In this document: one piece after another, positions 1 through 7,187 of the stretch
Numbering within the stretch: position 1 is the stretch's first letter
Layout: each line of letters starts with the position of its first letter
Source of the DNA: Verrucomicrobiota bacterium
GTDB lineage: Bacteria; Verrucomicrobiota; Verrucomicrobiia; Opitutales; UBA953
Assembly: GCA_004293385.1 (NCBI GenBank)
Contig: RDYO01000084.1
Span: 1-11,927, forward strand
Direction: 5' to 3'
Length of the DNA stretch: 11,927 bases
Notes under the pieces: model-generated
Told to the model about the DNA's origin: nothing
The model's input: only the letters and a program-made list of their open reading frames with translations
The model's database searches: none
Position numbers and translations under genes: made by a program

Positions 1-197
1 CCCATCAGCTCAGGCAGGTCGCAGGCGATCAGCCCGGCGTTATCGGAGACGAACCGGACGCCGTGGACCGTGCGGAGTTCGACGCCTGGCACGGGCCAGC
101 CATCGCCTTGTTCGACGATCTCGATGCGACAGGGTTGGACGGCGGCCGCCATCGCCGTAAGGCCAAGCAAGACGAAGAGCCAGGAGGCGGGCCGCAT
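1..197 (-). CDS. Secreted protein of unknown function, N-terminal 65 residues only (3' end outside window)
   Basis: The frame is open from an ATG at 197-195 to the window edge, so only the N-terminus is visible. Residues 1 to about 19 (MRPASWLFVLLGLTAMAAA) look like a Sec signal peptide: a short positive start, a hydrophobic core, then small residues. The mature part begins VQPCRIEIVEQGDGWPVPGV and continues with ELRTVHGVRFVSDNAGLIA, a pattern suggesting a small beta-rich extracellular domain. From memory, similar N-termini occur in secreted proteins of Planctomycetes and Verrucomicrobia without assigned function. It is divergent from hisN across 89 bases (198-286), where I see no convincing promoter hexamers. 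A weak purine stretch precedes the ATG. The reading frame and signal peptide are fairly secure; the family is not. I do not assign a function. Confidence 0.7.
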   Translation of the reverse strand, partial: MRPASWLFVLLGLTAMAAAVQPCRIEIVEQGDGWPVPGVELRTVHGVRFVSDNAGLIACDLPELM

Positions 198-286
198 GGC
201 CCTAGTCTCCGTATTCTCGCGGCTGATTCAAGTCCGCGCGGGGCTTTTCGCTTGGAGCGGGGGCCGTCCGGGCTTACCTCTGGGAC

Positions 287-1060
287 ATGCTTCCGGAAGC
301 GCGTCAGAAAGAGCTCAAGGCCTTCGCCGGGAAACTCGCGGACATCGCCCGCGAGGTCCTGCTCGCGGCCCACGCGCGCGTCGAGACCGAGGTCGAGATC
401 AAGCCGGACGGCACGCCCGTGACCGTCGCCGACAAGGAAGCCGAACGCCGGATGCGCGCGGCCATCAAGGCCGCCTATCCCGACCACGGCATCCTTGGCG
501 AGGAGTTCGGCCCCGAGAACGTCGACGCCGAGTATTGCTGGGTGCTCGATCCGATCGACGGCACCAAGTCGTTCCTCTCCCGCGTCCCGCTCTACGTCAC
601 CCTGATCGGTCTTCGTCACGAAGGTAAGCCCGTCCTCGGCCTCATCGACCAGCCTGTCCTTGGTGAGCGTATCATCGGCGACAACGTCACGTGCGAGCTG
701 AACGGCCGTCCCGTGCGCGTGGCCGAAGCCTCCCTGAAGGAGGCCGTCGTCGTCTCCACTGACCTCGACAATATCCGTCGCCTGCATCGCGACGTCCGTT
801 GGAATCGTTTCGCCGACAGCGTCGCCCATGTGCGCACGTGGGGCGACGGCTACGGTCACCTGCTCGTCGCGGCGGGCCGCGCGCACGTCGTCGCCGACCC
901 GATCATGAATCCGTGGGACCTCGTCCCCGTGCTGCCCGTCCTGCGCGGCGCCGGCGCGGTCGTGACCTCCTGGGAAGGCGGCGATCCGGTCAAGGCGGGC
1001 AACATCATCGCCGCGGCGCCGAAGCTGCACGCGGAAGTGATGCGGACGCTGCGCGACTGA
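287..1060 (+). CDS. hisN: Histidinol-phosphatase, inositol-monophosphatase family (HisN type)
   Basis: Predicted Mg-dependent phosphatase converting L-histidinol phosphate to L-histidinol, the penultimate step of histidine synthesis, in the cytoplasm. The 257-residue length is normal for the inositol-monophosphatase superfamily. Metal-site motifs are intact: GEE at 71-73, DPIDGTKSF at 88-96 and the distal PWD at 209-211. The segment WGDGYGHLLVAAGRA (185-199) followed by DPIMNPWD resembles the HisN subgroup more than SuhB or CysQ; many HisN proteins have Cys where Gly188 stands here. Context agrees, because hisD, the next enzyme in the pathway, lies tail-to-tail only 7 bases away. The ATG at 287 is the natural start; no Shine-Dalgarno sequence precedes it. 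The superfamily is certain. The substrate is inferred from motifs and neighbour; an inositol monophosphatase is the alternative. Confidence 0.88.
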   Translation: MLPEARQKELKAFAGKLADIAREVLLAAHARVETEVEIKPDGTPVTVADKEAERRMRAAIKAAYPDHGILGEEFGPENVDAEYCWVLDPIDGTKSFLSRVPLYVTLIGLRHEGKPVLGLIDQPVLGERIIGDNVTCELNGRPVRVAEASLKEAVVVSTDLDNIRRLHRDVRWNRFADSVAHVRTWGDGYGHLLVAAGRAHVVADPIMNPWDLVPVLPVLRGAGAVVTSWEGGDPVKAGNIIAAAPKLHAEVMRTLRD

Positions 1061-1071
1061 GCGCGGCTCAG
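1057..1071. terminator. Palindrome covering both stop codons of convergent hisN and hisD
   Basis: CTGAGC (1057-1062), a 3-base loop (GCG), then GCTCAG (1066-1071) form a perfect 6-bp inverted repeat. The TGA of hisN (1058-1060) and the TGA of hisD (1070-1068 on the minus strand) sit at mirror positions in the two arms. The RNA from either strand could form the hairpin, but no T tract follows on either side. If it ends transcription it is not a canonical intrinsic terminator. The symmetry is seen directly; the function is inferred. Confidence 0.4.
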
Positions 1072-2360
1072 AGCCGGACCTTCAGTGAGCGCCCGTGGGC
1101 GTCGAGGCTCTCCATGCGGGAGAACGCGTCGACCACGCCGGCCGCCTTCTTGAGCGAGACCGGGGAGTATTCCACGAGGCTCGTGCGACGCAGGAAGTCG
1201 GCGACGCGCAGGCCGCTGAAGAAACGGCCCGTGCCGCCGGTCGGCAGCGTGTGGCTCGGGCCGGCCGTGAAGTCGCCGAGCACCGTGGGCGTGTGGTGGC
1301 CGAGGAGGATGGCGCCGGCGGTGGTGATGCGGGCGGACAGCGCCTTCAGCTTGGCCGGGGCGACCATCAGTTCGAGGTGTTCGGGCGCGACGAGGTTGGC
1401 CGCTTCGGCCGCGTCTTCGATCTTCGGGACCAGGATGGCGCAGACCTTGGCGTCGAGCGCCTTGCGGATCTTCTCGCCGTGCGAGAGGGAGGCGGACTGC
1501 GCGCGGGCGGCGGCGAGGCACTGCTTCGCGAAGGCTTCGCTTTCCGTGACGAGGTAGAGCTTCTCCTTGCCGCTGCCGTGTTCGGCCTGGGCGCAGAGGT
1601 CGGCCGCGACCCACTGCGGGTTGGCGGTGCGGTCGGCGACGATCATCACTTCGCTCGGGCCGGGGAGGAGGTCCACGCCGACGAGGCCGAAGACCTGGCG
1701 CTTAGCCTCGGTCACGAACGTGTTGCCTGGGCCGAAGATCTTGTCGACCGGCGCGATGGTGCGCGTGCCGAGGGCCATCGCCGCGACGGCTTGGGCGCCG
1801 CCGACCGCGTATACTTCCGTGATGCCGCAGAGGTAGAGCGCGGCGAGGATGTCCAGGTTGATCTTGCCGTCCGGTCCGGGCGGCGTGCAGGCGCAGAGTT
1901 CGGGGACGCCGGCGACCTTCGCGGGCAGCGCGGTCATCAGGACCGTCGAGACGAGGGGCACCTGGCCGCCGGGGATGTAGAGGCCGCAGCGACGGATCGC
2001 GTGGTGGCGTTCGCCGACCGTGGCGCCGTGCGGGTTCTTCGCCGTCCAGCCTTGGGGCAATGTGCGCGTGTGGAAGGCCGTGACGCACTTCGCGGCTTCG
2101 TCGAAAGCCTTCTTCTTCGCGGGGGCGAAGGCGGCGGCGGCGCGGCGGAGTTCCGCGAGCGGGATGCGCTGGCGCGCGGCGGTGAGCTTCGCGCGGTCGA
2201 ACTTCGCAGTGTAGGCGAGCACCGCGGCGTCGCCACGGCGTTTCACGTCGGCGATGATGCCGGCCACCGCGTCGCGGACGTCGGGGGAGGCTTCGCCCGT
2301 GCCGACGAAGGCGCCGAGTTTGGCGCGGAAGTCTTTGGCGCGGAGGCGGAGGAAGGTCAT
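1068..2360 (-). CDS. hisD: Histidinol dehydrogenase
   Basis: Catalyses the last two oxidations of histidine synthesis, L-histidinol to L-histidine, with two NAD+ and a catalytic zinc. Its 430 residues match the usual length. The family signature is clear: YIPGGQVPL (128-136), YAVGGAQAVAA (184-194), FGPGNTFVTEAK (209-220) and DLLPGPSEVMIVAD (230-243). Compared with E. coli HisD, the zinc ligands correspond to Gln258, His261, Asp363 and His422, and the catalytic pair to Glu327-His328 in APEHLE, so the enzyme should be active. The start at 2360 lies 4 bases after the stop of the LolA-like gene and has no Shine-Dalgarno sequence, suggesting operon readthrough and possibly translational coupling. 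It is the last gene of the minus-strand run that begins at tig. hisN ends head-on 7 bases beyond the stop. Confidence 0.98.
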   Translation of the reverse strand: MTFLRLRAKDFRAKLGAFVGTGEASPDVRDAVAGIIADVKRRGDAAVLAYTAKFDRAKLTAARQRIPLAELRRAAAAFAPAKKKAFDEAAKCVTAFHTRTLPQGWTAKNPHGATVGERHHAIRRCGLYIPGGQVPLVSTVLMTALPAKVAGVPELCACTPPGPDGKINLDILAALYLCGITEVYAVGGAQAVAAMALGTRTIAPVDKIFGPGNTFVTEAKRQVFGLVGVDLLPGPSEVMIVADRTANPQWVAADLCAQAEHGSGKEKLYLVTESEAFAKQCLAAARAQSASLSHGEKIRKALDAKVCAILVPKIEDAAEAANLVAPEHLELMVAPAKLKALSARITTAGAILLGHHTPTVLGDFTAGPSHTLPTGGTGRFFSGLRVADFLRRTSLVEYSPVSLKKAAGVVDAFSRMESLDAHGRSLKVRL

Positions 2361-2364
2361 GGGC

Positions 2365-3123
2365 TCAGAAGGAAGGGAAATCGAAAAGCCCCGGGGTCAA
2401 GGCCGGGTTCACCTTGACCTGGTCGTAGGTCACTTCGCCGGACTTCTTGCCGTCGACGTAGATCGTCTCCTTGGCCGGGAAGCTGATGCCGTCGACCTTC
2501 GTCAGCGACTCGACCTGCTGGCGCTGCAGCTCGCCCTTGGGGGTGGTCTGGTCGGACGCCACGAGCGCGAAGCTGGCGGCGTCGAAGTGGCGCGTGATCC
2601 GCAGGCCGCTGCCGTAGGCGTACTCGACCGCTTGGGTCTTGCGGCCGGCGATTTCGGACGGGCCGCGATAGGTCGCCGTGCCGAGTCCGGCCGGCGGGGC
2701 GGCGAAGAAAGCGAGGTCGTCGAGGGCCATGTCCCGGAGCTTCTTGAATTCCTCGTAGGGCACCGGCCGGACGGACCGAGGGGAGAGGGCGTCGGCCTTG
2801 GAGCTCGTCCAGCCTTCGAGGCGGCCGGCGCACACGGCGGCTTCGAGGCCGCGGTCACGGTCGGCGGTGCTCTGCAGGCGGTAGCCGCCGGCGGCGAGGG
2901 TCAGCGTGGTCGCGTTGAGCGGCCGGCTCTGCTCGTCGTAGGCCGTGAAGACCATCCGGAGGGACTTCACCTTGGCCAGGTCGGCCGGGTCGGCGGCGAG
3001 GGCCGCGCGCGCCTTGGCGATGACCGTCTCGGCCGTCAGCGTCGGTTCATCGGCCGCGAGCACGCCCGTCGCGGCGAGCAGAAGCGTCGCCACCAGCGCG
3101 GTGAATCGGCGGAACAGGACCAT
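2365..3123 (-). CDS. Exported LolA-like (outer-membrane lipoprotein-sorting fold) protein
   Basis: A 252-residue protein with an N-terminal signal peptide at about 1-23 (RR near the start, core ALVATLLLAATGV, cleavage after VLA), so probably periplasmic. There is no lipobox cysteine and no further membrane segment. The rest resembles the half-barrel LolA/LolB-like superfamily. There is a helix rich in Ala and Lys after the signal, a strand with LRMVFTAYDEQ, a central AGRKTQAVEYAYG turn, and the closing pattern VDGISFPAKETIYVDGKK followed by VNPALTPGLFDFP, typical of these proteins. The frame stays open upstream into hisA, but the signal peptide fixes the start at the ATG at 3123. The gene lies between hisA (71 bases upstream) and hisD (4 bases downstream), an odd place for an envelope protein. 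It is not a confident LolA orthologue; the role is unknown. Confidence 0.8.
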   Translation of the reverse strand: MVLFRRFTALVATLLLAATGVLAADEPTLTAETVIAKARAALAADPADLAKVKSLRMVFTAYDEQSRPLNATTLTLAAGGYRLQSTADRDRGLEAAVCAGRLEGWTSSKADALSPRSVRPVPYEEFKKLRDMALDDLAFFAAPPAGLGTATYRGPSEIAGRKTQAVEYAYGSGLRITRHFDAASFALVASDQTTPKGELQRQQVESLTKVDGISFPAKETIYVDGKKSGEVTYDQVKVNPALTPGLFDFPSF

Positions 3124-3194
3124 GGGCGGTCGATGTTGGGCGGGGGTGCCTGCTTGGCAAGCATCAGGAGGGGAGCCACCCGCTCCGGTCCGGC

Positions 3195-3926
3195 TCAGCG
3201 TTCGCCCGTAGCCTTGAGCAATCCGGCGACATCGCAGCGGCCTTCGTAGAGGGCCTTGCCGACGATCGCGCCGACGAGATTCGGGTAGGCCTTGGCCATC
3301 TCGGCGAGGCGCGCCACGTCTTCGACGCCGGACACGCCGCCGGAGGCGATCACGCCGCAGGGGCAGGCCTTGAGCACTTCCTCGAGGGATTTCCAATTCG
3401 GACCCGTGAGCATGCCGTCCGTGGCGATGTCGGTGTAGATCACCGTCGAGACGCCGAGTTCACCGGCTTCCTTGGCGAACTCCGTCGCCTTGAGGGCCGT
3501 GACGGCCGTCCAGCCTTTGACGGCCACCAGGCCGTCCTTGGCGTCGATGCCGACCGCGAGGCGCGGACCATGGGACTTCGCCATCTCGCGGAGGAAAGCA
3601 GGGTCGGTCGCGGCACGCGTGCCGATGACGACGCGGCTGGCGCCGGCTTCGTAAGCGGCCTCGGCCGTCGCGCGGTCGCGCATGCCGCCGCCGAACTGGA
3701 TCTTCGGGCCGAGCGCGGCGATGCGCTTGAGGACCGGGAGGTTGAGCGGGGCGCCGCCGAAGGCGCCGTCGAGGTCGACGACGTGGATCCACGACGTGCC
3801 GGCCTGGGCGAAGACGATGGCCGGTTCGACGGGGTCCTTGTAATAGTCGGTGCGGGCGTCGTCGCGGCCTTGGCTGAGGCGGACGCAGCGACCGCCGCGG
3901 ATATCGATGGCCGGATAGGCGAGCAT
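3195..3926 (-). CDS. hisA: Phosphoribosylformimino-5-aminoimidazole carboxamide ribotide isomerase
   Basis: Cytoplasmic (beta/alpha)8-barrel enzyme that performs the Amadori-type isomerisation of ProFAR to PRFAR in histidine synthesis. The 243-residue length is normal. The N-terminal strand PAIDIRGGRCVRL carries the catalytic Asp8, and YTDIATDGMLTGPN carries the second catalytic Asp, Asp170. Phosphate-binding segments are visible as QFGGGMR (77-83), RVVIGTRA (98-105), ASGGVSG (194-200) and AIVGKALYEG (220-229). HisF is excluded because its starting motif (CLDV) is absent and the TDG context is HisA-like. TrpF or a bifunctional PriA cannot be fully excluded by eye, but an ordinary HisA is the simplest reading. 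It starts 5 bases after the clpX stop; those bases read CCTCC on the coding strand, so there is no Shine-Dalgarno sequence. Expression probably depends on the clp transcript. Confidence 0.97.
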   Translation of the reverse strand: MLAYPAIDIRGGRCVRLSQGRDDARTDYYKDPVEPAIVFAQAGTSWIHVVDLDGAFGGAPLNLPVLKRIAALGPKIQFGGGMRDRATAEAAYEAGASRVVIGTRAATDPAFLREMAKSHGPRLAVGIDAKDGLVAVKGWTAVTALKATEFAKEAGELGVSTVIYTDIATDGMLTGPNWKSLEEVLKACPCGVIASGGVSGVEDVARLAEMAKAYPNLVGAIVGKALYEGRCDVAGLLKATGER

Positions 3927-3931
3927 GGAGG

Positions 3932-5251
3932 TCAGGAAACTTTCTTCTTCGCCGCCGCCACCGTGACCGGCTTCTCGCCGCGGATGGCTTCGGCCGTCAC
4001 CGTGAACTTCGAGCCGGGAGCGGCTTCAGGCAGGGCGTACATCGTGTCGAGCAGCACGCCTTCGAGGACCGAGCGGAGGCCGCGGGCGCCGGTGCCGAGG
4101 GCCAGCGCCTTGTCGGCGGCGGCCTCGAGGGCTTCGCGCGTGAACTCGAGCGACATGCCCGAGAGGGCGAAGAGCTTGCGGTACTGCTTCGTCGCGGCGT
4201 TGCGCGGCTCGGTCAGGATGCGGATGAGCGCCTCGCGGTCGAGGGGTTCGAGGACGGAGATGACCGGCAGGCGGCCGACGAACTCCGGGATCATCCCGAA
4301 CGAGAAGAGGTCTTCAGGCTGGAGGCCCGCGACGATCTGTTCGGCCGAGAGGGAAGGAGCGTCGTTGCGCGGAGGGACGAAACCGAGGGACTTCGCGCCG
4401 CCGCGGCGGGCGATGATACGGTCGAGGCCCGCGAAGGCGCCGCCGCAGATGAAGAGGATGTCGGCCGTGTCGACGCGGATGCACTGCTGTTCCGGGTGCT
4501 TGCGGCCGCCGGCGGGCGGGACGTTGCAGATCGTGCCCTCGAGGAGCTTGAGGAGCGCCTGCTGCACGCCCTCGCCGGAGACGTCGCGGGTGATGGAGGC
4601 CGAGTCGGACTTACGGCCGATCTTGTCGATCTCGTCGATGAAGACGATGCCGCGCTGGGCGCGTTCGACGTCCATGTCGGCGGACTGCAGGAGGCGGAGG
4701 ATGACCGTCTCGACGTCGTCGCCGACGTAGCCGGCTTCGGTGAGGGTCGTGGCGTCGGCGATGGCGAACGGCACGTCGAGCATGCGCGCGAGCGAGCGGG
4801 CCAGGAGCGTCTTGCCCGTGCCCGTCGGGCCGATCAGCAGCACGTTGCTCTTGTCGAGTTCGACGTCGGCGAGGTCGCCGGCCTGGGCGGCGTCGGCGGG
4901 CTTCTGGCGGTCGTTGAGGCGCTTGTAGTGGTTGAAGACCGCGACGGAGAGGACCTTCTTCGCGTGGGCCTGGCCGATGACGTGGGCGTCGAGCTCGAGG
5001 CGCAGCTGCGTGGGCGGGATCAGCTTGATCGGCGCCAGCGGGAGCTTCGCCGGGGCTTCCTGCATCGCGGGGCCGCCGGCGGCGGACGCGGCCGGCTTGC
5101 CGTCGCGGCCCTTCTCGCGTTCGAGGAGGCGGCCGCAGGTGCCCACGCAGGCGTCGCAGATGCCGACGCCGCCGGGTCCGGCGATCAGTTTGCCGGCCTG
5201 GGCGGCCGGCTTGCCGCAGAAGGAGCAGCTCTCGGCGCGATCGCCGGCCAT
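3932..5251 (-). CDS. clpX: ATP-dependent Clp protease ATPase subunit ClpX
   Basis: AAA+ unfoldase that recognises substrates, unfolds them and feeds them to ClpP. The 439 residues carry the full architecture. A C4 zinc-binding domain holds Cys9, Cys12, Cys32 and Cys35. The Walker A motif is GPTGTGKT (141-148), the pore loop GYVG (174-177), Walker B IVFIDE (202-207) and the second pore loop GGRKHP (248-253). The arginine-finger region is PEFVGRLPV (322-330) and sensor 2 is GARGLR (388-393). The ClpP-docking loop reads SLGF (288-291) where IGF is usual, a conservative change. The C-terminus ends in a short lysine-rich tail (AAAKKKVS). It starts 4 bases after the clpP stop and ends 5 bases before hisA, so it is clearly co-transcribed with clpP. 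The call is certain; ClpX rather than ClpA or ClpC follows from the zinc finger and single AAA+ domain. Confidence 0.98.
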   Translation of the reverse strand: MAGDRAESCSFCGKPAAQAGKLIAGPGGVGICDACVGTCGRLLEREKGRDGKPAASAAGGPAMQEAPAKLPLAPIKLIPPTQLRLELDAHVIGQAHAKKVLSVAVFNHYKRLNDRQKPADAAQAGDLADVELDKSNVLLIGPTGTGKTLLARSLARMLDVPFAIADATTLTEAGYVGDDVETVILRLLQSADMDVERAQRGIVFIDEIDKIGRKSDSASITRDVSGEGVQQALLKLLEGTICNVPPAGGRKHPEQQCIRVDTADILFICGGAFAGLDRIIARRGGAKSLGFVPPRNDAPSLSAEQIVAGLQPEDLFSFGMIPEFVGRLPVISVLEPLDREALIRILTEPRNAATKQYRKLFALSGMSLEFTREALEAAADKALALGTGARGLRSVLEGVLLDTMYALPEAAPGSKFTVTAEAIRGEKPVTVAAAKKKVS

Positions 5252-5255
5252 CGGC

Positions 5256-5852
5256 TTAGGCGCGGCCCGGCTTGGGCATCACGACGTGGTCGACGAGGCC
5301 GTAGGCCTTCGCCTGTTCGGCCGTCATGTAGAAATCGCGGTCGGAGTCGCGCATCAGTTCCTCGGGCGTCTTGCCGCTGTGCTTGGCGAGGACGTGGTTG
5401 AGCGTGTCGCGCCAGCGGAGGATCTCCTTGGCGGCGATCGAGATGTCGGACGTCTGGCCCGTGGCGCCACCGCTCGGCTGGTGGATCATCACGCGGCAGT
5501 TCGGGAGCGCGTGGCGCTTGCCCTTGGTGCCGGCGGCGAGGAGGACGGTGGCCATGCTGGCCGAGAGGCCGATGCAGTAGGTGTTCACCTCGCACGACAG
5601 GAAGTTCATCGTGTCGTAGATGGCCATGCCCGCGGTGATGGAGCCGCCGGGGGAGTTGATGTAGATCGAGATGTCCTTCTTAGGGTCCTCCATCTGCAGG
5701 AACAGCAGCTGGGCGATGACCGCGTTGGCCACGTCATCATAGATCGGCGAGCCGATGAAGATGATGCGGTCCTTGAGCAGGCGGCTGTAGATGTCCCAGG
5801 CTCGCTCGCCGCGGGCGTCGCGTTCGACGACGTTAGGAATGATGTAGGACAT
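5256..5852 (-). CDS. clpP: ATP-dependent Clp protease proteolytic subunit ClpP
   Basis: Serine peptidase that assembles as a double heptameric barrel and degrades substrates delivered by ClpX. The 198 residues are typical. The N-terminus MSYIIPNVVERDARGERAWD and the following IYSRLLKDRIIFIG are diagnostic. The catalytic triad aligns as Ser99 (GLSASMA), His124 (MIHQPSGG) and Asp173 (DRDFYM). The oxyanion-hole region INSPGGS (65-71) is intact. The propeptide is very short or absent, since the start lies close to where mature ClpP begins in other bacteria. Tig lies 45 bases upstream and clpX 4 bases downstream. The gap to tig contains a small inverted repeat, GCCCG-gaa-CGGGC (5873-5885), which might modulate readthrough but lacks a T tract. 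The ATG at 5852 has no Shine-Dalgarno sequence. Confidence 0.98.
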   Translation of the reverse strand: MSYIIPNVVERDARGERAWDIYSRLLKDRIIFIGSPIYDDVANAVIAQLLFLQMEDPKKDISIYINSPGGSITAGMAIYDTMNFLSCEVNTYCIGLSASMATVLLAAGTKGKRHALPNCRVMIHQPSGGATGQTSDISIAAKEILRWRDTLNHVLAKHSGKTPEELMRDSDRDFYMTAEQAKAYGLVDHVVMPKPGRA

Positions 5853-5897
5853 GGTGGTGCGAGAAGGACTGTGCCCGGAACGGGCGAAATCTCAACC

Positions 5898-7187
5898 TCA
5901 GGCGGCGACTCCGCCGGCGAGGACGGCGTCGAGGGCCTTGTTGAGGAGGGCGTCGCGACGGAGTTCGGCGAGGCGCTGGCGGTCCTTGACCAGCTTTTCG
6001 GGCTGGGTCTGGCTGGCCTGGGCGGCCTGCATGATCGCGGAGCCGAGCTCTTCGCGGGACACCTCGAGCTTCAGCTCTTCGGCGATGCGGGAGAGGACGA
6101 ACTGGGCGCGGACGCGGAGGGCGGCGGCCTTCTTGGCTTCGGCGAGGATGTCGTCGCGCTGGGTCTCGAGCTCTTCGGGCTTGGTGCCGCTGCGCAGGCG
6201 CATCTCGGCGTACTGGTAGAAGAGGCCCTGGGCGACGGACATGACGGCGGATTCCGGCAGGGGGAATTCCTGGCCGGCGAGGAGGGCGTCGACGGCCTTT
6301 TCGCGGCGGGCGGTCTCGGCGGCCTGCTTCTTGGAGCCTTCGATGCCCTTGCGGAGCTGGTCGCGGAGGTCGGCTTCGTCCTTCACGCCGACGGCCTTGC
6401 AGAAGGCTTCGTCGACCTTCGGGATCTCCTTGCGGCGGACTTCGCTCGCGGTGATCGCGTAGCTGACCTTCTTGCCGCGGAGGGCTTCGCGCTCATGCGT
6501 GGCGGGGAAGACGTATTCGGCCTGGGCGGTGCCGTTGGCCTTGAGGCCGATCACGGCCTGGGCGATGGCGGGGACGGCGACGGCGGCGCCTTCGGCACCG
6601 GCTTCTTCCCAGGTGGATTCGGCGCTGCCATAGGACTTGGCCTCGGCGTCGACTTCGCTGACGGGCTTGCCGTCGACGGTGCCGACGTAGCCGATGCGGA
6701 CGTAGTCACCCTTGGCGGCGGCGTCTTCGGTCTTCTCGTAGCGGGCGCGCTGCTCGAGGATCTTCTGAAGGTGCTGGTCGATGTCGGCCTCGGTGACGGT
6801 CACTTCTTCGACGGGGACCTTGACGGCCTTCCAGTCGGGGGTCTTGAAGTCAGGGACGACGTCGACTTCGTAGCGGAAGACCGCGTCGGCGCCGGAGCCG
6901 GCTTCCTTCTGGACGTCGGCGACGGTGTAGATGGTGAAGGACTTCTCCTGCTGGATGCGTTCGTAGCCCTGGGAGAGGAGGCGCTGGCTGACCTCGTCGG
7001 CGATCTGCTTGCCGTACTTCTGGCGCACGATGGCTTCCGGCGCCTTGCCCGGACGGAAGCCGGGGAGGGCGGCCTCGCGGGAGAAGCCCTTGACGACTTC
7101 CTTCTCAGCGGCGGCGACGGTCGCGGCGGGGACCGTCACGGTGACGGTGCGGCGGGTCGGGTTGGTTTCTTGGATTTTGATGTCCAT
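5898..7187 (-). CDS. tig: Trigger factor, ribosome-associated chaperone
   Basis: Cytoplasmic chaperone that binds at the ribosomal exit tunnel and shields nascent chains. At 429 residues it matches the family. The N-terminal domain has the ribosome-binding loop LPGFRPGKAPEAIVRQKYG (41-59), where Phe44 and Arg45 fall in the known contact motif. The middle FKBP-like domain starts near residue 154 (AAAKGDYVRIGYVGTVDGKP) and runs to about 248, but the usual FIPGFE-type active-site stretch is replaced by AVAVPAIAQAVIGL (202-215), so isomerase activity may be lost. The helical C-terminal domain covers the rest and is rich in Glu, Lys and Ala. It heads the minus-strand run, with clpP 45 bases downstream. 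Its upstream 103 bases (7188-7290) are pyrimidine-rich next to the ATG (CCTCCCTCCC on the coding strand), with no Shine-Dalgarno sequence. Confidence 0.96.
   Translation of the reverse strand: MDIKIQETNPTRRTVTVTVPAATVAAAEKEVVKGFSREAALPGFRPGKAPEAIVRQKYGKQIADEVSQRLLSQGYERIQQEKSFTIYTVADVQKEAGSGADAVFRYEVDVVPDFKTPDWKAVKVPVEEVTVTEADIDQHLQKILEQRARYEKTEDAAAKGDYVRIGYVGTVDGKPVSEVDAEAKSYGSAESTWEEAGAEGAAVAVPAIAQAVIGLKANGTAQAEYVFPATHEREALRGKKVSYAITASEVRRKEIPKVDEAFCKAVGVKDEADLRDQLRKGIEGSKKQAAETARREKAVDALLAGQEFPLPESAVMSVAQGLFYQYAEMRLRSGTKPEELETQRDDILAEAKKAAALRVRAQFVLSRIAEELKLEVSREELGSAIMQAAQASQTQPEKLVKDRQRLAELRRDALLNKALDAVLAGGVAA

Noticed and set aside
3151..3163. Small inverted repeat TGCTT-GGC-AAGCA between hisA and the LolA-like gene.
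   Set aside because: A 5-bp stem without a T tract is too weak to call a terminator or operator.
3124..3396. In-frame extension of the LolA-like protein into hisA.
   Set aside because: The extension is arginine-rich shadow sequence inside hisA. The ATG at 3123 is followed directly by a signal peptide.
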